Assembly (NCBI GenBank): GCA_014058105.1 | Contig: JACGCM010002890.1 | Span: forward strand, 2,232,001 to 2,296,000 | Length of the DNA: 64,000 nt | From: Kingdonia uniflora | Taxonomy: Eukaryota; Streptophyta; Magnoliopsida; Ranunculales; Circaeasteraceae | Reading direction: 5' to 3' | Shown here: positions 1-27,484 of the stretch, piece by piece | Layout: the number at the start of each line of letters is the position of its first letter | Position numbering within the stretch: the first letter of the stretch is position 1 | The notes under the pieces: model-generated | What the model was told of the DNA's origin: nothing | The model's input: the letters and a program-made list of their open reading frames with translations, nothing else | Databases searched by the model: none | Program-made: the position numbers and the translations under genes

Positions 1-8
1 ACTGTAGT

Positions 9-1055
9 TGGGGCTGTACATAAAACCCGCCAACCCGGGAAACCGACCCGAGCCGATCCGAACCGACTTGTTCGGTCCGGTTTTGATCTTAACCTGGGTC
101 GGTTTCGGTTTAATATATAACAACCCGATTATTATCGTTCGGCTTTGATTACTAGGTTCGGTAACCGGGTTGGACCCAAACCGACCTTTATGTTTTTTAT
201 CTTAACCTTGTAGCCGGCGTCCTCATCTTTCTCGCTCTCTCTCCATGACAACAACTACTCATCTCTCTCTCTATACCTCTCTTCTACCAGCAACAACTTT
301 GTTAGTAATGATTAAAACCAAAATTAAAACCGACTCGATGTACAAATTCGGATCAATGCTAAGTTAAGTTAGGCATGTCTGCGGTTTATTCTCAATCTTT
401 GTTAGTAATAGGGAATTAACCCTGTGTAACATTGAAGGGGCAGGGGGGAACATGCAAACACGATGATGTGACACTCTACAACATGAAAAAGACCACCTTT
501 TTGAGGAAATGCCAAGCCACGCACAACTCTTCACAACCTCTAATCTTACGACTCTAATAGTGCATACCAACTTGATCCCCTTAATGTTTTCTGTTACGTG
601 ATCCTTGTATGATATACCTAGTCTGGCAACAACATGGATGTTGATTCTTTGATGTCGCCTGAGATATCGGGTGTGTGTTTTACGCTTGCAATTCATAATT
701 TATCATTTTAGTTACTAAATTTGCCTAACCTTAAGTATCAATGTAAACAGGAGTTTAATATAATCTCCGGTCTTTTTTTTTTTCAATGTACATTATTTGG
801 CTATGTTTCTAGCATATTATTAGCTTCTTGTAATGGCTTACCTCTTGTGATAAAAAACTTGAAGGGCTTCTAATCTTCACGTTTTGAATCTTGAATTGTG
901 CAACCTGATGACCCGATAGTTCCGGTTTGGTTCCGGTCTAGTCGTGGAGTATGTCGGTCCGAGTTCGGGATTGAAAATTAAAGACCTGGTATTTTCGGAT
1001 CGGATCGGATCAAATCCACGCCTAGACATGGGCGACCCGACCGTGTACAGCCCTA
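9..1055. mobile_element. hAT-like non-autonomous DNA transposon
   Basis: The left end begins TGGGGCTGTACA at position 9. The right end finishes TGTACAGCCCTA at 1055, its inverted complement with one mismatch. The flanking octamers ACTGTAGT (1-8) and TCTGTAGC (1056-1063) share the core CTGTAG, as expected for an aged 8-bp hAT target duplication. Both sub-terminal zones (about 25-190 and 905-1045) are rich in CCGACCCG/CGGGTCGG words. No transposase domain is seen inside, so it is non-autonomous. It lies within about 300 bp of the BSK start codon. Confidence 0.75.
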
Positions 1056-1063
1056 TCTGTAGC

Positions 1064-1347
1064 ATCCACGATGGAGTGTTGTTGCAGGGAGTTGAAATCC
1101 ACACTTCTCGAAACTATGCGACAAAAACAATGCCACTCCCTCTCTCTCTCTCTTCCCTCTCTATCACGTGCCCTCTCTATCATCATTTTCTCTCTCCGTC
1201 TCCATCATGTGATTGTGAACACCTCCCCTCGTTTTTCTCTCTCTCTCTTTCTCTCTCATCAGCATTTCATCAAACACTTCTCAGAAGCACAAACTCAAAC
1301 ACAACTTCACCTCAACAATGGCGAATTAGGGTTAACCAAACGCAAAA
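1064..1347 (+). promoter_or_regulatory. BSK proximal promoter and 5' leader
   Basis: This is the short stretch between the hAT-like element and the BSK ATG. It holds several pyrimidine tracts made of CT repeats (about 1137-1165, 1228-1257), typical of plant core promoters and leaders (Y patches). No convincing TATA box was found. The transcription start cannot be placed from sequence. Confidence 0.4.
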
Positions 1348-16756
<15,409 letters not shown>

Positions 16757-18436
16757 TGTTGTATCTCGTGTTCTCTCATTAACATTAGAATTTAGAGATC
16801 CCTATTTATCTCTTCAACTGTTGCTTGCGGAGCTATAGTTATTGTTGTAATAGTTATTTCAGTTAATTCTACAACAGTTAGAAAAACAGAGAGGTAGAGA
16901 TAGAGAGAAAGGTCATGACGTGAATGTACAGAGTATTATTAGAAGATAATAAGAAATCGTCAGTTCCATTGCTGATTTTACTATCTCTGTGTTACTTTTT
17001 ACTTCAGTTTTTCTGTCAACCCACATGTCGCTTAGAAAGGATAAATCCTGGCGGGTGGCCGGGTAGCTTGTAGATATAAGTAGCCTCGGTTTGTTGATTC
17101 CTTACACTCTAATTAGCTATTATTGAGTATAACAAGAATGAAATCACAAAAAATAAAGTAGTCCCCTGCAGTATGCTAAAGATGCAAACTACACTAATGG
17201 TGTGTAGTCATCGATCCATAGTTCCATACCTTGCCCTCCAAAATCCATGTCAATTTGGCTGCCGGAGAGATATGTCTGATATGCAAATACTGTAGTGAAG
17301 GCTTGGGGATGGCTCTAAGAATCATTACACTCTTTGTTAATCTCATGGAACCAGTAATTTTATCAGAGATGACTGAAAATATTGATACCTCTGCCAATAT
17401 TAACACCCGAAAAACCAATCAACCCGCGTTAGTCTCTTTGCCCACATCCGCGGCCGATAGAGAGGATTAGGCCACGGGTTGGAACTTCTAGTTTCCATAA
17501 TTTTAACCCAACAATGCCCGTGAATTGTCGATAGTCCAAATCAACCAACCCCATGCTATTAGTTCGTTTCCTGGTATTGTTTCAACGGCCGAACCGAAAG
17601 CGAGGGTTTAGCGAATTTAGTTTTAGGGGACCCATACGGACCATTGCTAAATTCAGTTTCAGGGAACTCCAATTCAAGTCTTCACATGTTCAGACTAATC
17701 AACCCTTAATCCTCCAATAAGTATTAAACACGTGTCACATAATTACCATTATTACGGTAATGTACTTTGGGTTTCGGACACAAATCTCTAATAAATTCGA
17801 AGTAATTTCAAAAGTCAAGTTCACGAAAAAAAAACTCGCGAAAACCAGTGTTATAAAGGTACGATCGTCTCATCGATTTGTTTAATTTATCGTTTAATTT
17901 GAGGTGAAATCTAAGTTTTTTTGTGTTTGAATCTTGTAATTGAGTGAATTAAGGTTTGCTTGTTGATGTAGTATAGTTGATGTTTGATGTTGTTATAGGA
18001 GCACTGAAACTTGAGAATTAGATCTCCAGGGCATCACTAGTTGTAATTGCCAAACCCTATTATTTTATTTTTTTTATTTACCCTCTCTCAGAAAGTGTAG
18101 GGGGACGGGTAATTGGGAGAAAATTTTAAGATCCTAAAATGCGACGTGCTTCAAGGTTTTGGTGTAACGATTTGCATAAAAAATGTTAGGGTGAGAAACT
18201 TGATGCAGGTGGGCGAAAATCTGATGAGATAGGCACTAAATTAATAGATCTCTCTGTCCAATAACAGAGATAAGCTCTTTTCAAAAGGAGGATAGAGCGA
18301 TTAATTTTTGGCTTTCCGTAAAACATGTCAAAACTGTTAAATTCTATTGACTAGGTTAATATAATGAAGAAGGGATTCACAAACTACATATTAGGCTTGC
18401 AAATTAATAAAACCAATAGTTTTTTGCTTTCTCTAT
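16757..18436. other. Intergenic stretch downstream of BSK
   Basis: Contains the BSK 3' UTR, whose end cannot be fixed. A minus-strand frame at 17194-17418 (74 codons, ends WNYGSMTTHH) has no recognisable family and may be chance. Near 17850-18000 a GTACG donor-like site and a TTATAG acceptor-like site look like a leader intron, but no start codon with a good frame follows. Confidence 0.3.
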
Positions 18437-18885
18437 GGCTGTGCTTGGTTCACTGCACCACGTTACGTTCTCCAAGGAGCTGCAATTGCAATGCATCACT
18501 CAAAGGATGATTGTTTGCACTTTGTGAATTGGGATTGGGAGGGTGAGTTAATTCCAAAAAAAACTATTTGAATGCTCTTACTGCATTTATTGCGGAAGAT
18601 AGATAGATAGATAGAGAGTTCTGCAAGAGGAGGAGAATCACGAGGGAAGGAGGAGAGAGATTTGTGGAGAGATTTTAGGAGAAGTTTCTGTTTTCAGAAT
18701 CGCAATGGGATGAATGCGTCCCATTGCAGCCAGTGTTGGACTGCAAGGCAGTGCTATGATTTGTTGCGAAAATTGAATCTCGCTGCAGGGTGTTGCAATG
18801 CACAGCGGTGTAGCAACTCGTATCAATCATCCGCACACCTCAAATCGATGCAAATGCATCGTGGTGATGTGAACCAAGCACAGCC
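18437..18885. mobile_element. MITE with GGCTGTGCTTGGTTCAC ends
   Basis: The left end GGCTGTGCTTGGTTCAC is mirrored at the right end by GTGAACCAAGCACAGCC. The matching extends a few bases further in (CACCACG / CGTGGTG). No clear target duplication was seen, so the superfamily is left open. A short GATA/ATAG microsatellite lies inside (about 18599-18617). There is no coding content. Confidence 0.7.
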
Positions 18886-19239
18886 TGTGTTTGATCTTTG
18901 TCTCATTACAATTCCTTCTAAATTCGAACTGTTCGAGAGAAGTTTCACGCTCTTTAAGATTTGAGGACTTAATGAAGTTTAAAAGTAAAAATAAGTAGTA
19001 TATAGATCTGGGTAGGTGTTGGTTTGCTTAGACAAGTGTGTTGTTCAATAAGAATGGATTTAGAGAGTCAAAGTCAGGCTTCCTAGTCTGGGTCGGTCGC
19101 CCAACCCTTGTTGCGTCAGTTTTGACAGTTTTTCTGTTTGTAGTCAGTTTTTGTTCTCACGTAGCTGTTGCATTGGAAATCGGAATGGGGAATGTTTAGA
19201 TCCTATGGAATCGTTAGAACAGCTGACATCTCTCAAAGT

Positions 19240-19629
19240 TTAACGTAAGTCGAGTTCACAAAAGGTTACCATAAGATGACGTTACAATTCTAGATTTATA
19301 CCCATTTTTCCATATACAAGTGCTCAGATTTAAATGCCAACGTCCGTCGACCTCACGGTTCTCCCAAGAATACCAACAATCTGAAAGTCTCTCAACAATT
19401 AATGGGACATCCCGAGACACGACTTAATGAGGATAGATACAATGGGTTGTCTCATCACTCGTTTGTAATGAAAGGCCTATAATTTCAGGGTTGTTGGTAT
19501 CCTTGGGGAAATCGAGAGGTCTGCGAACGTTGACAGTTAATTGTGAACATTTGTATATGAGAAATGGGAGTAAACCCTAAATTGTTAGGTCATTTGAAGG
19601 AATTCCTTTCAGAACTGGTGTTAGGTTAA
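19240..19629. mobile_element. Foldback element with ~140-bp inverted arms
   Basis: The left arm 19240-19380 is the imperfect reverse complement of the right arm 19491-19629. Anchors include ACCCATTT..CATATACAA / TTGTATATGAGAAATGGG and AATACCAACAA / TTGTTGGTAT. The spacer is about 110 bp. The transcript would form a long imperfect hairpin. No coding content. Confidence 0.75.
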
Positions 19630-20324
19630 ATTTTGTGAGATGTATGCTCACTTTTACGGTGCCATGCGATCCAAAGTTCCATCATTCTGATTTTCGAAAG
19701 TTATCCAAAAAAAAATCTGGACATAAACAACAAACAGTAGAAGTTGTCAAATCTCATGTAACAAGGTGGTGTGACCGACCACGACTAGAGGCCCCGATCC
19801 TGACCCTTAAGATTCTTTTTTTGTCTATTTTATTACCACATTGGGTCCTCGTTGCACCTGCACTTTAGATAGTTCTCCACAATACGATTGATTCAAGAAC
19901 ATCCAATATTTGGTTAATTCCTTTGATGAGCTTACGTAAACTAGGAGTTTTAAGTATAGAATGGGCATTGGGTATTCGAAGGATTTTTTGGTGATCCTTT
20001 TTCTTATTTTCTGGTGATAAACCTGTGTTTGGCCGAGTAAAGAGAGTTATTATGATATAATAGAGCGGGATGGATTGGAGTAAGTTTTAGATATTTAGAA
20101 TTGAATCTAGTGTTTTAGTGAAATGAGTTATCAAGTCCTAGATATTTAGGATTGAATTTAGTGTTTTTGTGAATTTAGTTAATTATTGTTATACATATGT
20201 TGGTAATAATGCACCACGCACAACTTGGCGAGGTCTCATATGAACTTGGATAGTAATTGAAGTTCATATCAGATTGAGCAAAATAACTTGGCAAAGAACT
20301 TTATTCATAAAACATTGATACACT

Positions 20325-20545
20325 AGAATTAAATTCCATTAATCTATAGTATGATTAAGAACATGTGATTGGAGTAGCTGGATTAGCTTGATGTTGTGCT
20401 CCGATTCCGTATTTAGATGAGCATGCTGGAATACTAATATATGATAGATTTGAATTCTAAGAATCTATTGTATGAATAAGAACAATATGAGCGAAGTATC
20501 TAGATTAGGCCGATGGTATGAATTTAGACGAGCATGTTAAGTTAG
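20325..20545. repeat. Diverged tandem duplication, about 130-bp period
   Basis: The block AATTCCATTAATCTATAGTA.. TTTAGATGAGCATG (from about 20330) recurs as AATTCTAAGAATCTATTGTA.. TTTAGACGAGCATG (from about 20453). The copies differ at many positions. Intergenic. Confidence 0.5.
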
Positions 20546-21248
20546 TACTGTTCTAAATGATATTTCAATGCGTATTAGTACTCGAAAAAATATTGTTATG
20601 TTGAATCTTGTATCCTCTTGAATTGTATAATGAAACTGTGGATTGTATGAATGTTAGGCTTGTGTTTTTAGAATGTAGACGAGGTGAGTCTACTGCAAGT
20701 CGGAATGAGGGGTTTTAGGGTAGGATGGGATACTCCGGGATCTACTAACAAACTTCATTGACAGACGGCTGCGTCAAAGCTATTGGAATAGGACAGATTA
20801 GTGTAAGTGTGAGCTCCATGGAAGATCAGAGGAGGTTTCAAAGAGAGAAACTTCCATTAAAAGTGGAAAGAACGGGGTACCTCGGAGAGGATTGGCCACT
20901 TAAGTTCTATTCAGTCGCCCAGTTTTAACTTTTAGGAGTTATTACTATACTCGGAGAGGGTTAAGAAGTTCAAAAGTGAGATATGGTTATCATTGTCGTA
21001 CCAAGGTTAGCTTGAAGAAGAAACAATGTAAGTTGTAGAGGAATTTGAAGTCTATCAAAATTTAAGAAGAAATGTTTGGTGTACAGAACAAGTTTTATGT
21101 TAAACAAGCAACATTCTAAATTACTATAAAATACATAGTTCACTGTATTCTAGTTTGGCACACACTTCAGTAGTTGGTGTACTATTAAATATATACTTCA
21201 TTGTGAATTAAGCGCTTCATGCCATATTGTATATAATAAATCCATAAC

Positions 21249-21395
21249 TGTTACTAGACGATTTTGCGAAAGCTCAAATTAACTATTCAAATTAAATTCT
21301 AGGGTTTTAAGAGTTCATCCAAAAATTGAAAAATAATCAAACCCCTAGCATCTATATATAGAACAAATATAAAAGTTACGAGGCATGATCTATCA
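21249..21395 (-). repeat. 3' LTR of the gypsy element
   Basis: 147 bp, TGTTACTAG.. to ..GATCTATCA. It lacks two short stretches present in the partner LTR, one of which is a perfect palindrome. Confidence 0.85.
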
Positions 21396-21946
21396 ACTCT
21401 CCCCTCCTAAGAAGAATTCTACCATGAATTATGTAGTCGTATATAATCATCGCAAAATGTTGGATCTATCCATACAAACGACTCTCCTGAAATCCATGAA
21501 TCATCTTACTCTGAATGACCAACCCATCGCATTAAAAACTCGATGTATCGTGCTGCTTCTAAACGGCTATCTAGTATCTCATCAATCTCGTCAGTCAACT
21601 CAATATGCCACTGGGTGTGATGGAATGTCTCCATAAAACTGTGTTAGAAGCTTGACATTGACAACCTTAGAGCGTGTTCCTGGAATGTCAAGCTTATAGG
21701 CATTGCCACCAATGCGCTGAATGATGCGATAAGGTTTATATTTATGCAAGAGAAGTTTAGACGCCATGCCTGTGCGTCGTCCGTTCTCAATATAAAGCAT
21801 AACTAGGTCCCCTGGTGATAATATAATCCTACTTGAATTGTTGATAGAACTATTGAAAGCAAACTCAGCATGTGAAATGGCAAAATCTCACTCTGTAGGT
21901 CTATCCCCTGTAATACACCGTAGTAAATCACCCAAGCTTCGGTTAA

Positions 21947-22255
21947 CTACTTCCGTCCGTCCGTCTGAGAGTGAAAAGCTGTGGAAAAACAAAACTTGTA
22001 ATGTACTAGTCTCCATAACATCCTCCAAAAATGCCCCGTAAACCGTCGATCCCTATCAGAAGTAATCGGCTGCGGTACCCCATGTAAACGTACCACCTTC
22101 CTAAAAAATAGCCTAGCCACGTGAGTCACATCTTCCGTCTTAGTGTATGGTATAAAATGCGTCATTTTGGAAAATCGATCAACAACCACAAAAACCGAGT
22201 CGAAACCCTGTGTTTCGGCAATCATGTGACAAAGTCCATCGAAACATCTCCCCAA
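21947..22255 (-). pseudogene. Gypsy integrase core remnant
   Basis: The frame contains [15 protein letters not shown] and [14 protein letters not shown], the two aspartate regions of the retroviral-type DDE integrase. HSQTDGR follows near its end. The C-terminal integrase part (GGNAYKLDIPG) is in a separate frame at 21600-21800. Confidence 0.85.
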
Positions 22256-22714
22256 GGGCTAAAAGGAATCGGCAAAGGTGTGTAGAGGCCATTGTTCTGC
22301 TCTCTTCCTTTAGTCATTGCTCAAGAGTAACATCTCTGGATAAAAGCATTAACATCCCTGCGCATGGTGCCCCACCTCTCCCGCATGAGTGCCATGGTCT
22401 TAATCACCCCAAAATGTCCCCCAATCCCCCCAACATGGATATCGGCAATCAAGCGCTCTCGCCTAGAAGAAACCGGGACACAAAGGGTTGTACCCTTAAA
22501 TAAATATCCATCCTGAACTGTGTAATCCTCGTGAGAACCCTGGTGCTGCCCACATGACTCATAAGTAAGCCTAGGATACACATCAAAAGGGTACAAAACA
22601 CGTAACTCAGAAAACCCAAATACTGAAGATCGGAGTGTAACCAAGATGTGAGTTGTCCTACTGATCTTGTCTACAAACTCGTTTTCCTTACCCTTAATGT
22701 GTTAAATGTGGAAA

Positions 22715-23578
22715 TCAAAACTTTGGAGGTAACCGAACAACTTTGCCTGCCAGTCTGTCTGTCGAAGTCCTCTGCTTGCTATACATGTGTCGTAGTGTGT
22801 CATGACCAGAATGAATGACGAACTTCCGGTGAATCAAATAATGTCGCCAATGTCGCAAAGCCCGTACTACTGCGAGTAACTCAATATCATATATGTTGTA
22901 GTTCAATTGTGCCCCAGATAACTTCTCACTGAAGTAAGCCACCGGTCTCCCAGACTGTGAAAGCACTACACCAATCCTAGTTTTACATGCGTTTGTCGTA
23001 ACCTCAAAAATCGGCCCTGAAAAATCTGGTAATGCAAAGATATGAGCTGTGGTAAGCTTCTGTTTGATTAATCGAAATGTCTCATTAGCCGCAGACGTTT
23101 CCCATGAGGAAGTGATCGGTGCCATAATACTGCTGAACCCATCTACGAATTGCCTATAAAATATAGCCAACCCATGAAAACTTTGTACCTGTGTCGTTGT
23201 GGTAGGGACTGGCCAGTTCCTGATCGTATATACCTTCTCGTTAACCATGATCCTCTCTAACGAGACAACGTATCCCAAAAACTGCACAAAATCAACAAGG
23301 AAATAACACTTCTTCAACTGAAGGAATAACCGTTGCTGACGTAAGGCCTCTAAAACTCTCTCCACATGAATATGATGCCCCTCCTTAGTGCGGCTGTATA
23401 TAAGAATATCATCAAAGTAGACCACCGCGAACCTCTTTGCAATGCAGTCACGTAGAACCTCTGTCGTCGAACACATGAATGTGGACGGAGCATTAGACAG
23501 TCCAAAAGGCATCACTAACCACTCATATAGACCATCTTTGGTCTTAAAAGCCATCTTCCACTCATCCTCTGGTCGCAT
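22715..23578 (-). pseudogene. Gypsy pol remnant: reverse transcriptase and RNase H
   Basis: A 287-codon open frame. It holds RT motifs VMPFGLSNAPSTFM and YFDDILIYS. The connection and RNase H region follow, with the chromovirus-like GRPVAYFSEKLSGAQLNY and YDIELLAVVRALRHWRHYL. It is the best-preserved part of the antisense gypsy element. Upstream RT motifs and the protease lie in other frames, so the polyprotein is broken. Confidence 0.88.
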
Positions 23579-25464
23579 GCAAATCTGATGGTACCCACTT
23601 TTAAGATCAAGTTTAGAGAAAAAATTTACACCATAGAGATAATCTATAAAATCCTATAATCTAGGAATGGGGAATCTGTACTTCACTGTGATCTTGTTAA
23701 CTGCCCGACAATCAACATATATACTGCAACTCCTATCCTTTTTTGGGGACTAAGAGTGCTGGAACTGCCACCGGTGACATGTTATCCATCAGAACCCCTT
23801 TGTCACATAATTCTTAACCTATCTCTGTAACTCTGCATACTCCGCTGAGGGCCATACGATAATGAGGCAAATTAGGCAGAGGCGCCCCTGGAATCAAATC
23901 GATGATGTGTTGAATATCTCGTAACGGAGATAACTCTGGTGAATCTGGCTCTTGTGGCAGACGTCTGGAAACCAATCAAGAAGCGGGTGTAACTCGTCAG
24001 GAACTAAGGTGTAGGGGCAGTAGACATCGCACAGACCAACGCGCAAGCAAGCCCCTGTCTCCTTCCCTGTGCTAGGAAACTACTTGACTTACGAACTGGA
24101 GTATCTATTGGCGGTAGACCCACCTATCTCTGCCTAATGCCCTTCCACATGAATACATAGACATTAGGTCGCCCGATATGGATTGCGTTCCTTTCCCACT
24201 GCCAAGTCCTACCCAAAAGTAAATTGCAGACATCCATCTTGATAACAGGACATAAGATACTCTTCATATTCTCCCATATTAATCTTCACACGCGTATGGT
24301 ATAACACTGATATCTCCCCTTGTTGACCATCCTTCTGTAGCCAGCTCAACGTGGCAACCTTGGGGTGAGGCACCAGGTTGAGGCGTAGTTTATCCACTAT
24401 GCTCTCAAAGAGGAGGTTATCCGTTGACCTTTCCTTGAGCCTCTACTCGTGTGCAAAATAGTGCATGCTTTTTCCAGTACTTGTTGATCCCTGGACTACT
24501 AACATCACTCTTTACCAATGACCCATGAGCGCTCTCCGTGGTACTCCTCGCCTTACTCGTTGGTGTGCTAAAGGATCCAACGCAATCACCTTTTCGGGTA
24601 TCACCCCTACGTCTTCCAATTCCGTCGTCAGTCTTGTCGGAATCCGTTGTCCCTCCGCCGGACTCGTGCCCGCCTCTAGTCGGCTACAACCTCCTCCTTT
24701 CAGCGTCGGCTCGATACCCAAGGGGGTTCATGGCGTACCCGAGTCGGGGCTATGGATTCACGACCCCTCTCTCTTGCTGTTCTCGCGTCCCGCTTCTATC
24801 GTTGGCGTAAGCTGCTAGAGTGGCATTCCCGTGCCACTCGAGGGAATGCCCGGTTCCCGGTGCCACTGCCTCCGTATCTGTTGTACGCTGACCCGTGCCT
24901 TGCATACCTTGCCTTATTTCCTGGCTCTTGCCTACCCCGTGCCGTGGCATGCCCGCGGCGTTTTCCTTTATTTCCTGGTTTTTTTTTTTGCACGCAAGAT
25001 CGCGACTATTACCAATCTTGGCAGTGATAGGGACCTCTCTCTCTTGAGTTTCAGCCACCCGTAGTCACCAGTGACCCTTCCTTCGACGTTGACGATGTAA
25101 TCATTTCCTCTCCGATCGTTCTTCAAATTTAGGCAAGGGTTTTGGATTGGGGTTGGTCTTCTTTGATTGGGCTTCCTGACAATTGGAATCGTTGATCATG
25201 TGAACCTCTCGCATCAATGTCACAACCTCCTCGTAGGACTTTGATTGAGAACTCTCCAACACGTCTTCATCTTTCCCACCTACTAGATCAATTCCACTGT
25301 GAATCTCTCTCTCCGTCGTCTCTTCGTGGTGTTTCATCTCCAAGCCATCTCCATCGAATTTTTTTGATTCCTCTATTACAACTCCCGCCTCCAACCTTGC
25401 AATCTCAAGAATTGCATGAACTTAAAAGGCAAACCTAAGATCGTTCATAGCTCTGATACCAAGT

Positions 25465-25652
25465 TGTTACTAAACGACTTTGCGGAAGCTCAAATTAACT
25501 ACTCAAATTAAATTCTATGGTTTTAAGAGTTCACCCAAAAACTCTAATAAGAGAACTGAAAAATAATCAAACCCCTAGCATCTATATATATAGAGCAAAT
25601 ATAAAAGGTACGTGGCCTCGTGGGTAAACGACCCACGAGGCATAATCTATCA
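25465..25652 (-). repeat. 5' LTR of the gypsy element
   Basis: 188 bp. Contains the GCTTCCGCA motif (complement TGCGGAAGC at about 25480) and a perfect palindrome with 10-bp arms CCTCGTGGGT and ACCCACGAGG (25616-25640). Confidence 0.88.
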
Positions 25653-26158
25653 GTAACTATAAAGTACAAGAAAGTGAAAAAGTATTCAAGTTCTCCTGGT
25701 GCTGCTAAAAATCATTGTAGTAAATGCTCAACTCAAATATGCCAATTTTTTGAAACAGTATGATTCTTTTGCATTGGGTCCACTAGGATGCATGCTATAT
25801 GCTTATGGAGCTGTGCAAGCAAAAAAAGTTGGGAAATGGAGTTTGTAGAATATTGTCTTAAAAGTCAAATGTGTCCATAGGTTCCATGCAAATGTTCAAG
25901 TTGTTATTATATCTAAGTAAATGTTTCTTCATTAGAGTACTACTGCTAGTTAGTGTTGTCATTAGTTAGTATAGTAGAATATTGGTTTAGAAGATTGTGC
26001 TATAAAATAAGCGTGTTTAAAGTACTATTGGAGTCTTTCCTACTTTCGCAATAGCAGATTAGTTCAAGCTAAGATGATAACACATAAAAAATACATTTGG
26101 CGATACCCATAAATTTGTGTCGTAGATTTGATTTTAACTGTGGTTTTATCATCTACAG

Positions 26159-26442
26159 GAGGTAATTATTGTCAGTTTATGGATACCAAATCACCTGAAA
26201 AGAAGGAGGCGTCTGACGAGCTGGCTAGGGAGTCGCTTATTGCTATCTCTCAGTTCCAACCTGATAAAGTACTTGCTCCAATACTACTTTTATCTGAAAA
26301 CGGAAACGGTGCGGCGAATCTCAATAAGGTGGATGAAGGTGATGGAACAGAAAAATATAGGTCTGAGCTGATCTCGATTTCCTATCCACAATCACCTGAT
26401 ACCAAAATCTTACCGGCTGCATTGGGGAAGCTTGAGACATAA
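26159..26442 (+). CDS. Orphan terminal coding exon, unknown protein
   Basis: A 3' splice acceptor (ATCTACAG) is followed by a 94-codon open frame ending in a TAA-type stop at 26440-26442. The sequence is acidic and Ser-rich. It holds two similar pieces, ARESLIAIS and YRSELISIS, each followed by a Pro-Asp step, which suggests a weak internal repeat. Codon use looks like a real exon. I do not recognise the family. No convincing upstream exons were found between 16757 and 26158, where the gypsy element sits. They may be missed, deleted, or too small to see. It could be a gene fragment. Confidence 0.45.
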
Positions 26443-27453
26443 TTAGCTGTGTACAACAAAGACAACTTGTTTGTTTATGGAAAATATTCTGTAACAGATT
26501 GCATAGTTTGTTGGGTTTGAATGAAACCTACCAAGTAATACTGAACCTAGATTCCATATTTTACCACTTATGCTTTTTTTCTTTGGTTCATTATTTTTTT
26601 TTCCGACTGTCTTTGGGTATAGTAAGATGTTTGGGATTTATGTTACAGAAAATAAAGGAATTTGTAATCACATATGGTTTTACTGGTCCAAATCTCTGCT
26701 TGTATCAGATACTTAACAAGTTTGCATCAGTTTCGGTAAAATTTCTGTGTGTTTAGCTTTTCATGTTTGCCATTTTATTTGTCAAGTGATCATGTAGTCG
26801 GGTATATCTCTGTAGTCTGTAAATTGTTGCAGTTGTGAATTGTAGGTTTTTAGTTATATGGCTACATCTATATGGAATGTGGTGCCTAAGATCCCTTTTG
26901 GGCAGGTGTGGGTGTTGCTGAAGGCATTTGCTTGATGGAGGCCTAGTAAGCTTGATGGCGAGTGATGCAGAAACAGTATTTTTTTCCTTGGTTGTTTCTG
27001 ATGTGAGTCTCTTTTGAACTGGCTTCTGAAACTTTTGGTGACTACCAAGTACCATCCCCTCTAGTATTACTTTTCTTCATGAAGGCCGCATTGTGGATTG
27101 TTAGGGCATTTGCTGCTTCACAGAGATATGGCTGCAGCGGTGTTTCTGATGTTTTAAGGTACAAGCTTAGTCTGGATCATGATTTAGATAAGGGAATTGT
27201 ACCCACCAAAATTAGTTGGGTCAAATTCAGTCAGTTAGAGACTTGACCAGTTTTGGCAGTGAGCGACATGTGTCTGTATTGTGTTTCTCTGAGTTGGAGA
27301 GGAGGGTCAATGAGTGGATTTTCTCCATTACAGAGAATCCGTTACTTTGGAGAAAAGGACATACTGTGGGACTTTTGGACGGCAACCTCACTTTCTACCC
27401 TATCCAAAACCTATTATATTAGAATAACAAACAGATAGATATTAATTTACTTG

Positions 27454-27454
<1 letters not shown>
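26443..27454. other. Intergenic stretch, no supported gene
   Basis: Open frames on both strands are short and resemble nothing known. An AATAAA-like word near 26651 could end the transcript of the preceding exon. Confidence 0.3.

Positions 27455-27484
<30 letters not shown>
27455..27484 (+). repeat. (ATT)n microsatellite
   Basis: About ten uninterrupted ATT units, roughly 480 bp upstream of the P450 start codon. Confidence 0.95.

Larger units (their letters stand above)
21249..25652 (-). mobile_element. Ty3/gypsy LTR retrotransposon, antisense
   Basis: The terminal repeats are 21249-21395 (3' LTR) and 25465-25652 (5' LTR). Flanks ATAAC and GTAAC look like a 5-bp target duplication with one change. 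The primer-binding site (complement of GATACCAAG, reading TTGGTATCAGAGC) abuts the 5' LTR, and a purine tract abuts the 3' LTR. On the minus strand, in order: Gly-rich gag-like leader (25440-24460), degraded protease/RT start (24450-23580), RT with the FDDILIYS catalytic box and RNase H (23578-22715), zinc-binding H2C2 segment (about 22500-22321), integrase core (22255-21947) and integrase C-terminus (21800-21600). The order RT-RNaseH-integrase defines Ty3/gypsy. Stops and frameshifts between domains make it inactive. The left LTR is about 40 bp shorter than the right. Confidence 0.93.

Noticed and set aside
24525..25064. Plus-strand frames of 90-97 codons in the gypsy leader
   Set aside because: They are antisense shadows of the GC-rich gag-side region; the element reads on the minus strand.
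26753..27055. Minus-strand frame of 100 codons downstream of the orphan exon
   Set aside because: No family resemblance, no splice or promoter context, and a composition like random AT/GC sequence.
27455..27484. ATT array considered as a CRISPR or satellite array
   Set aside because: A simple trinucleotide microsatellite without spacers.
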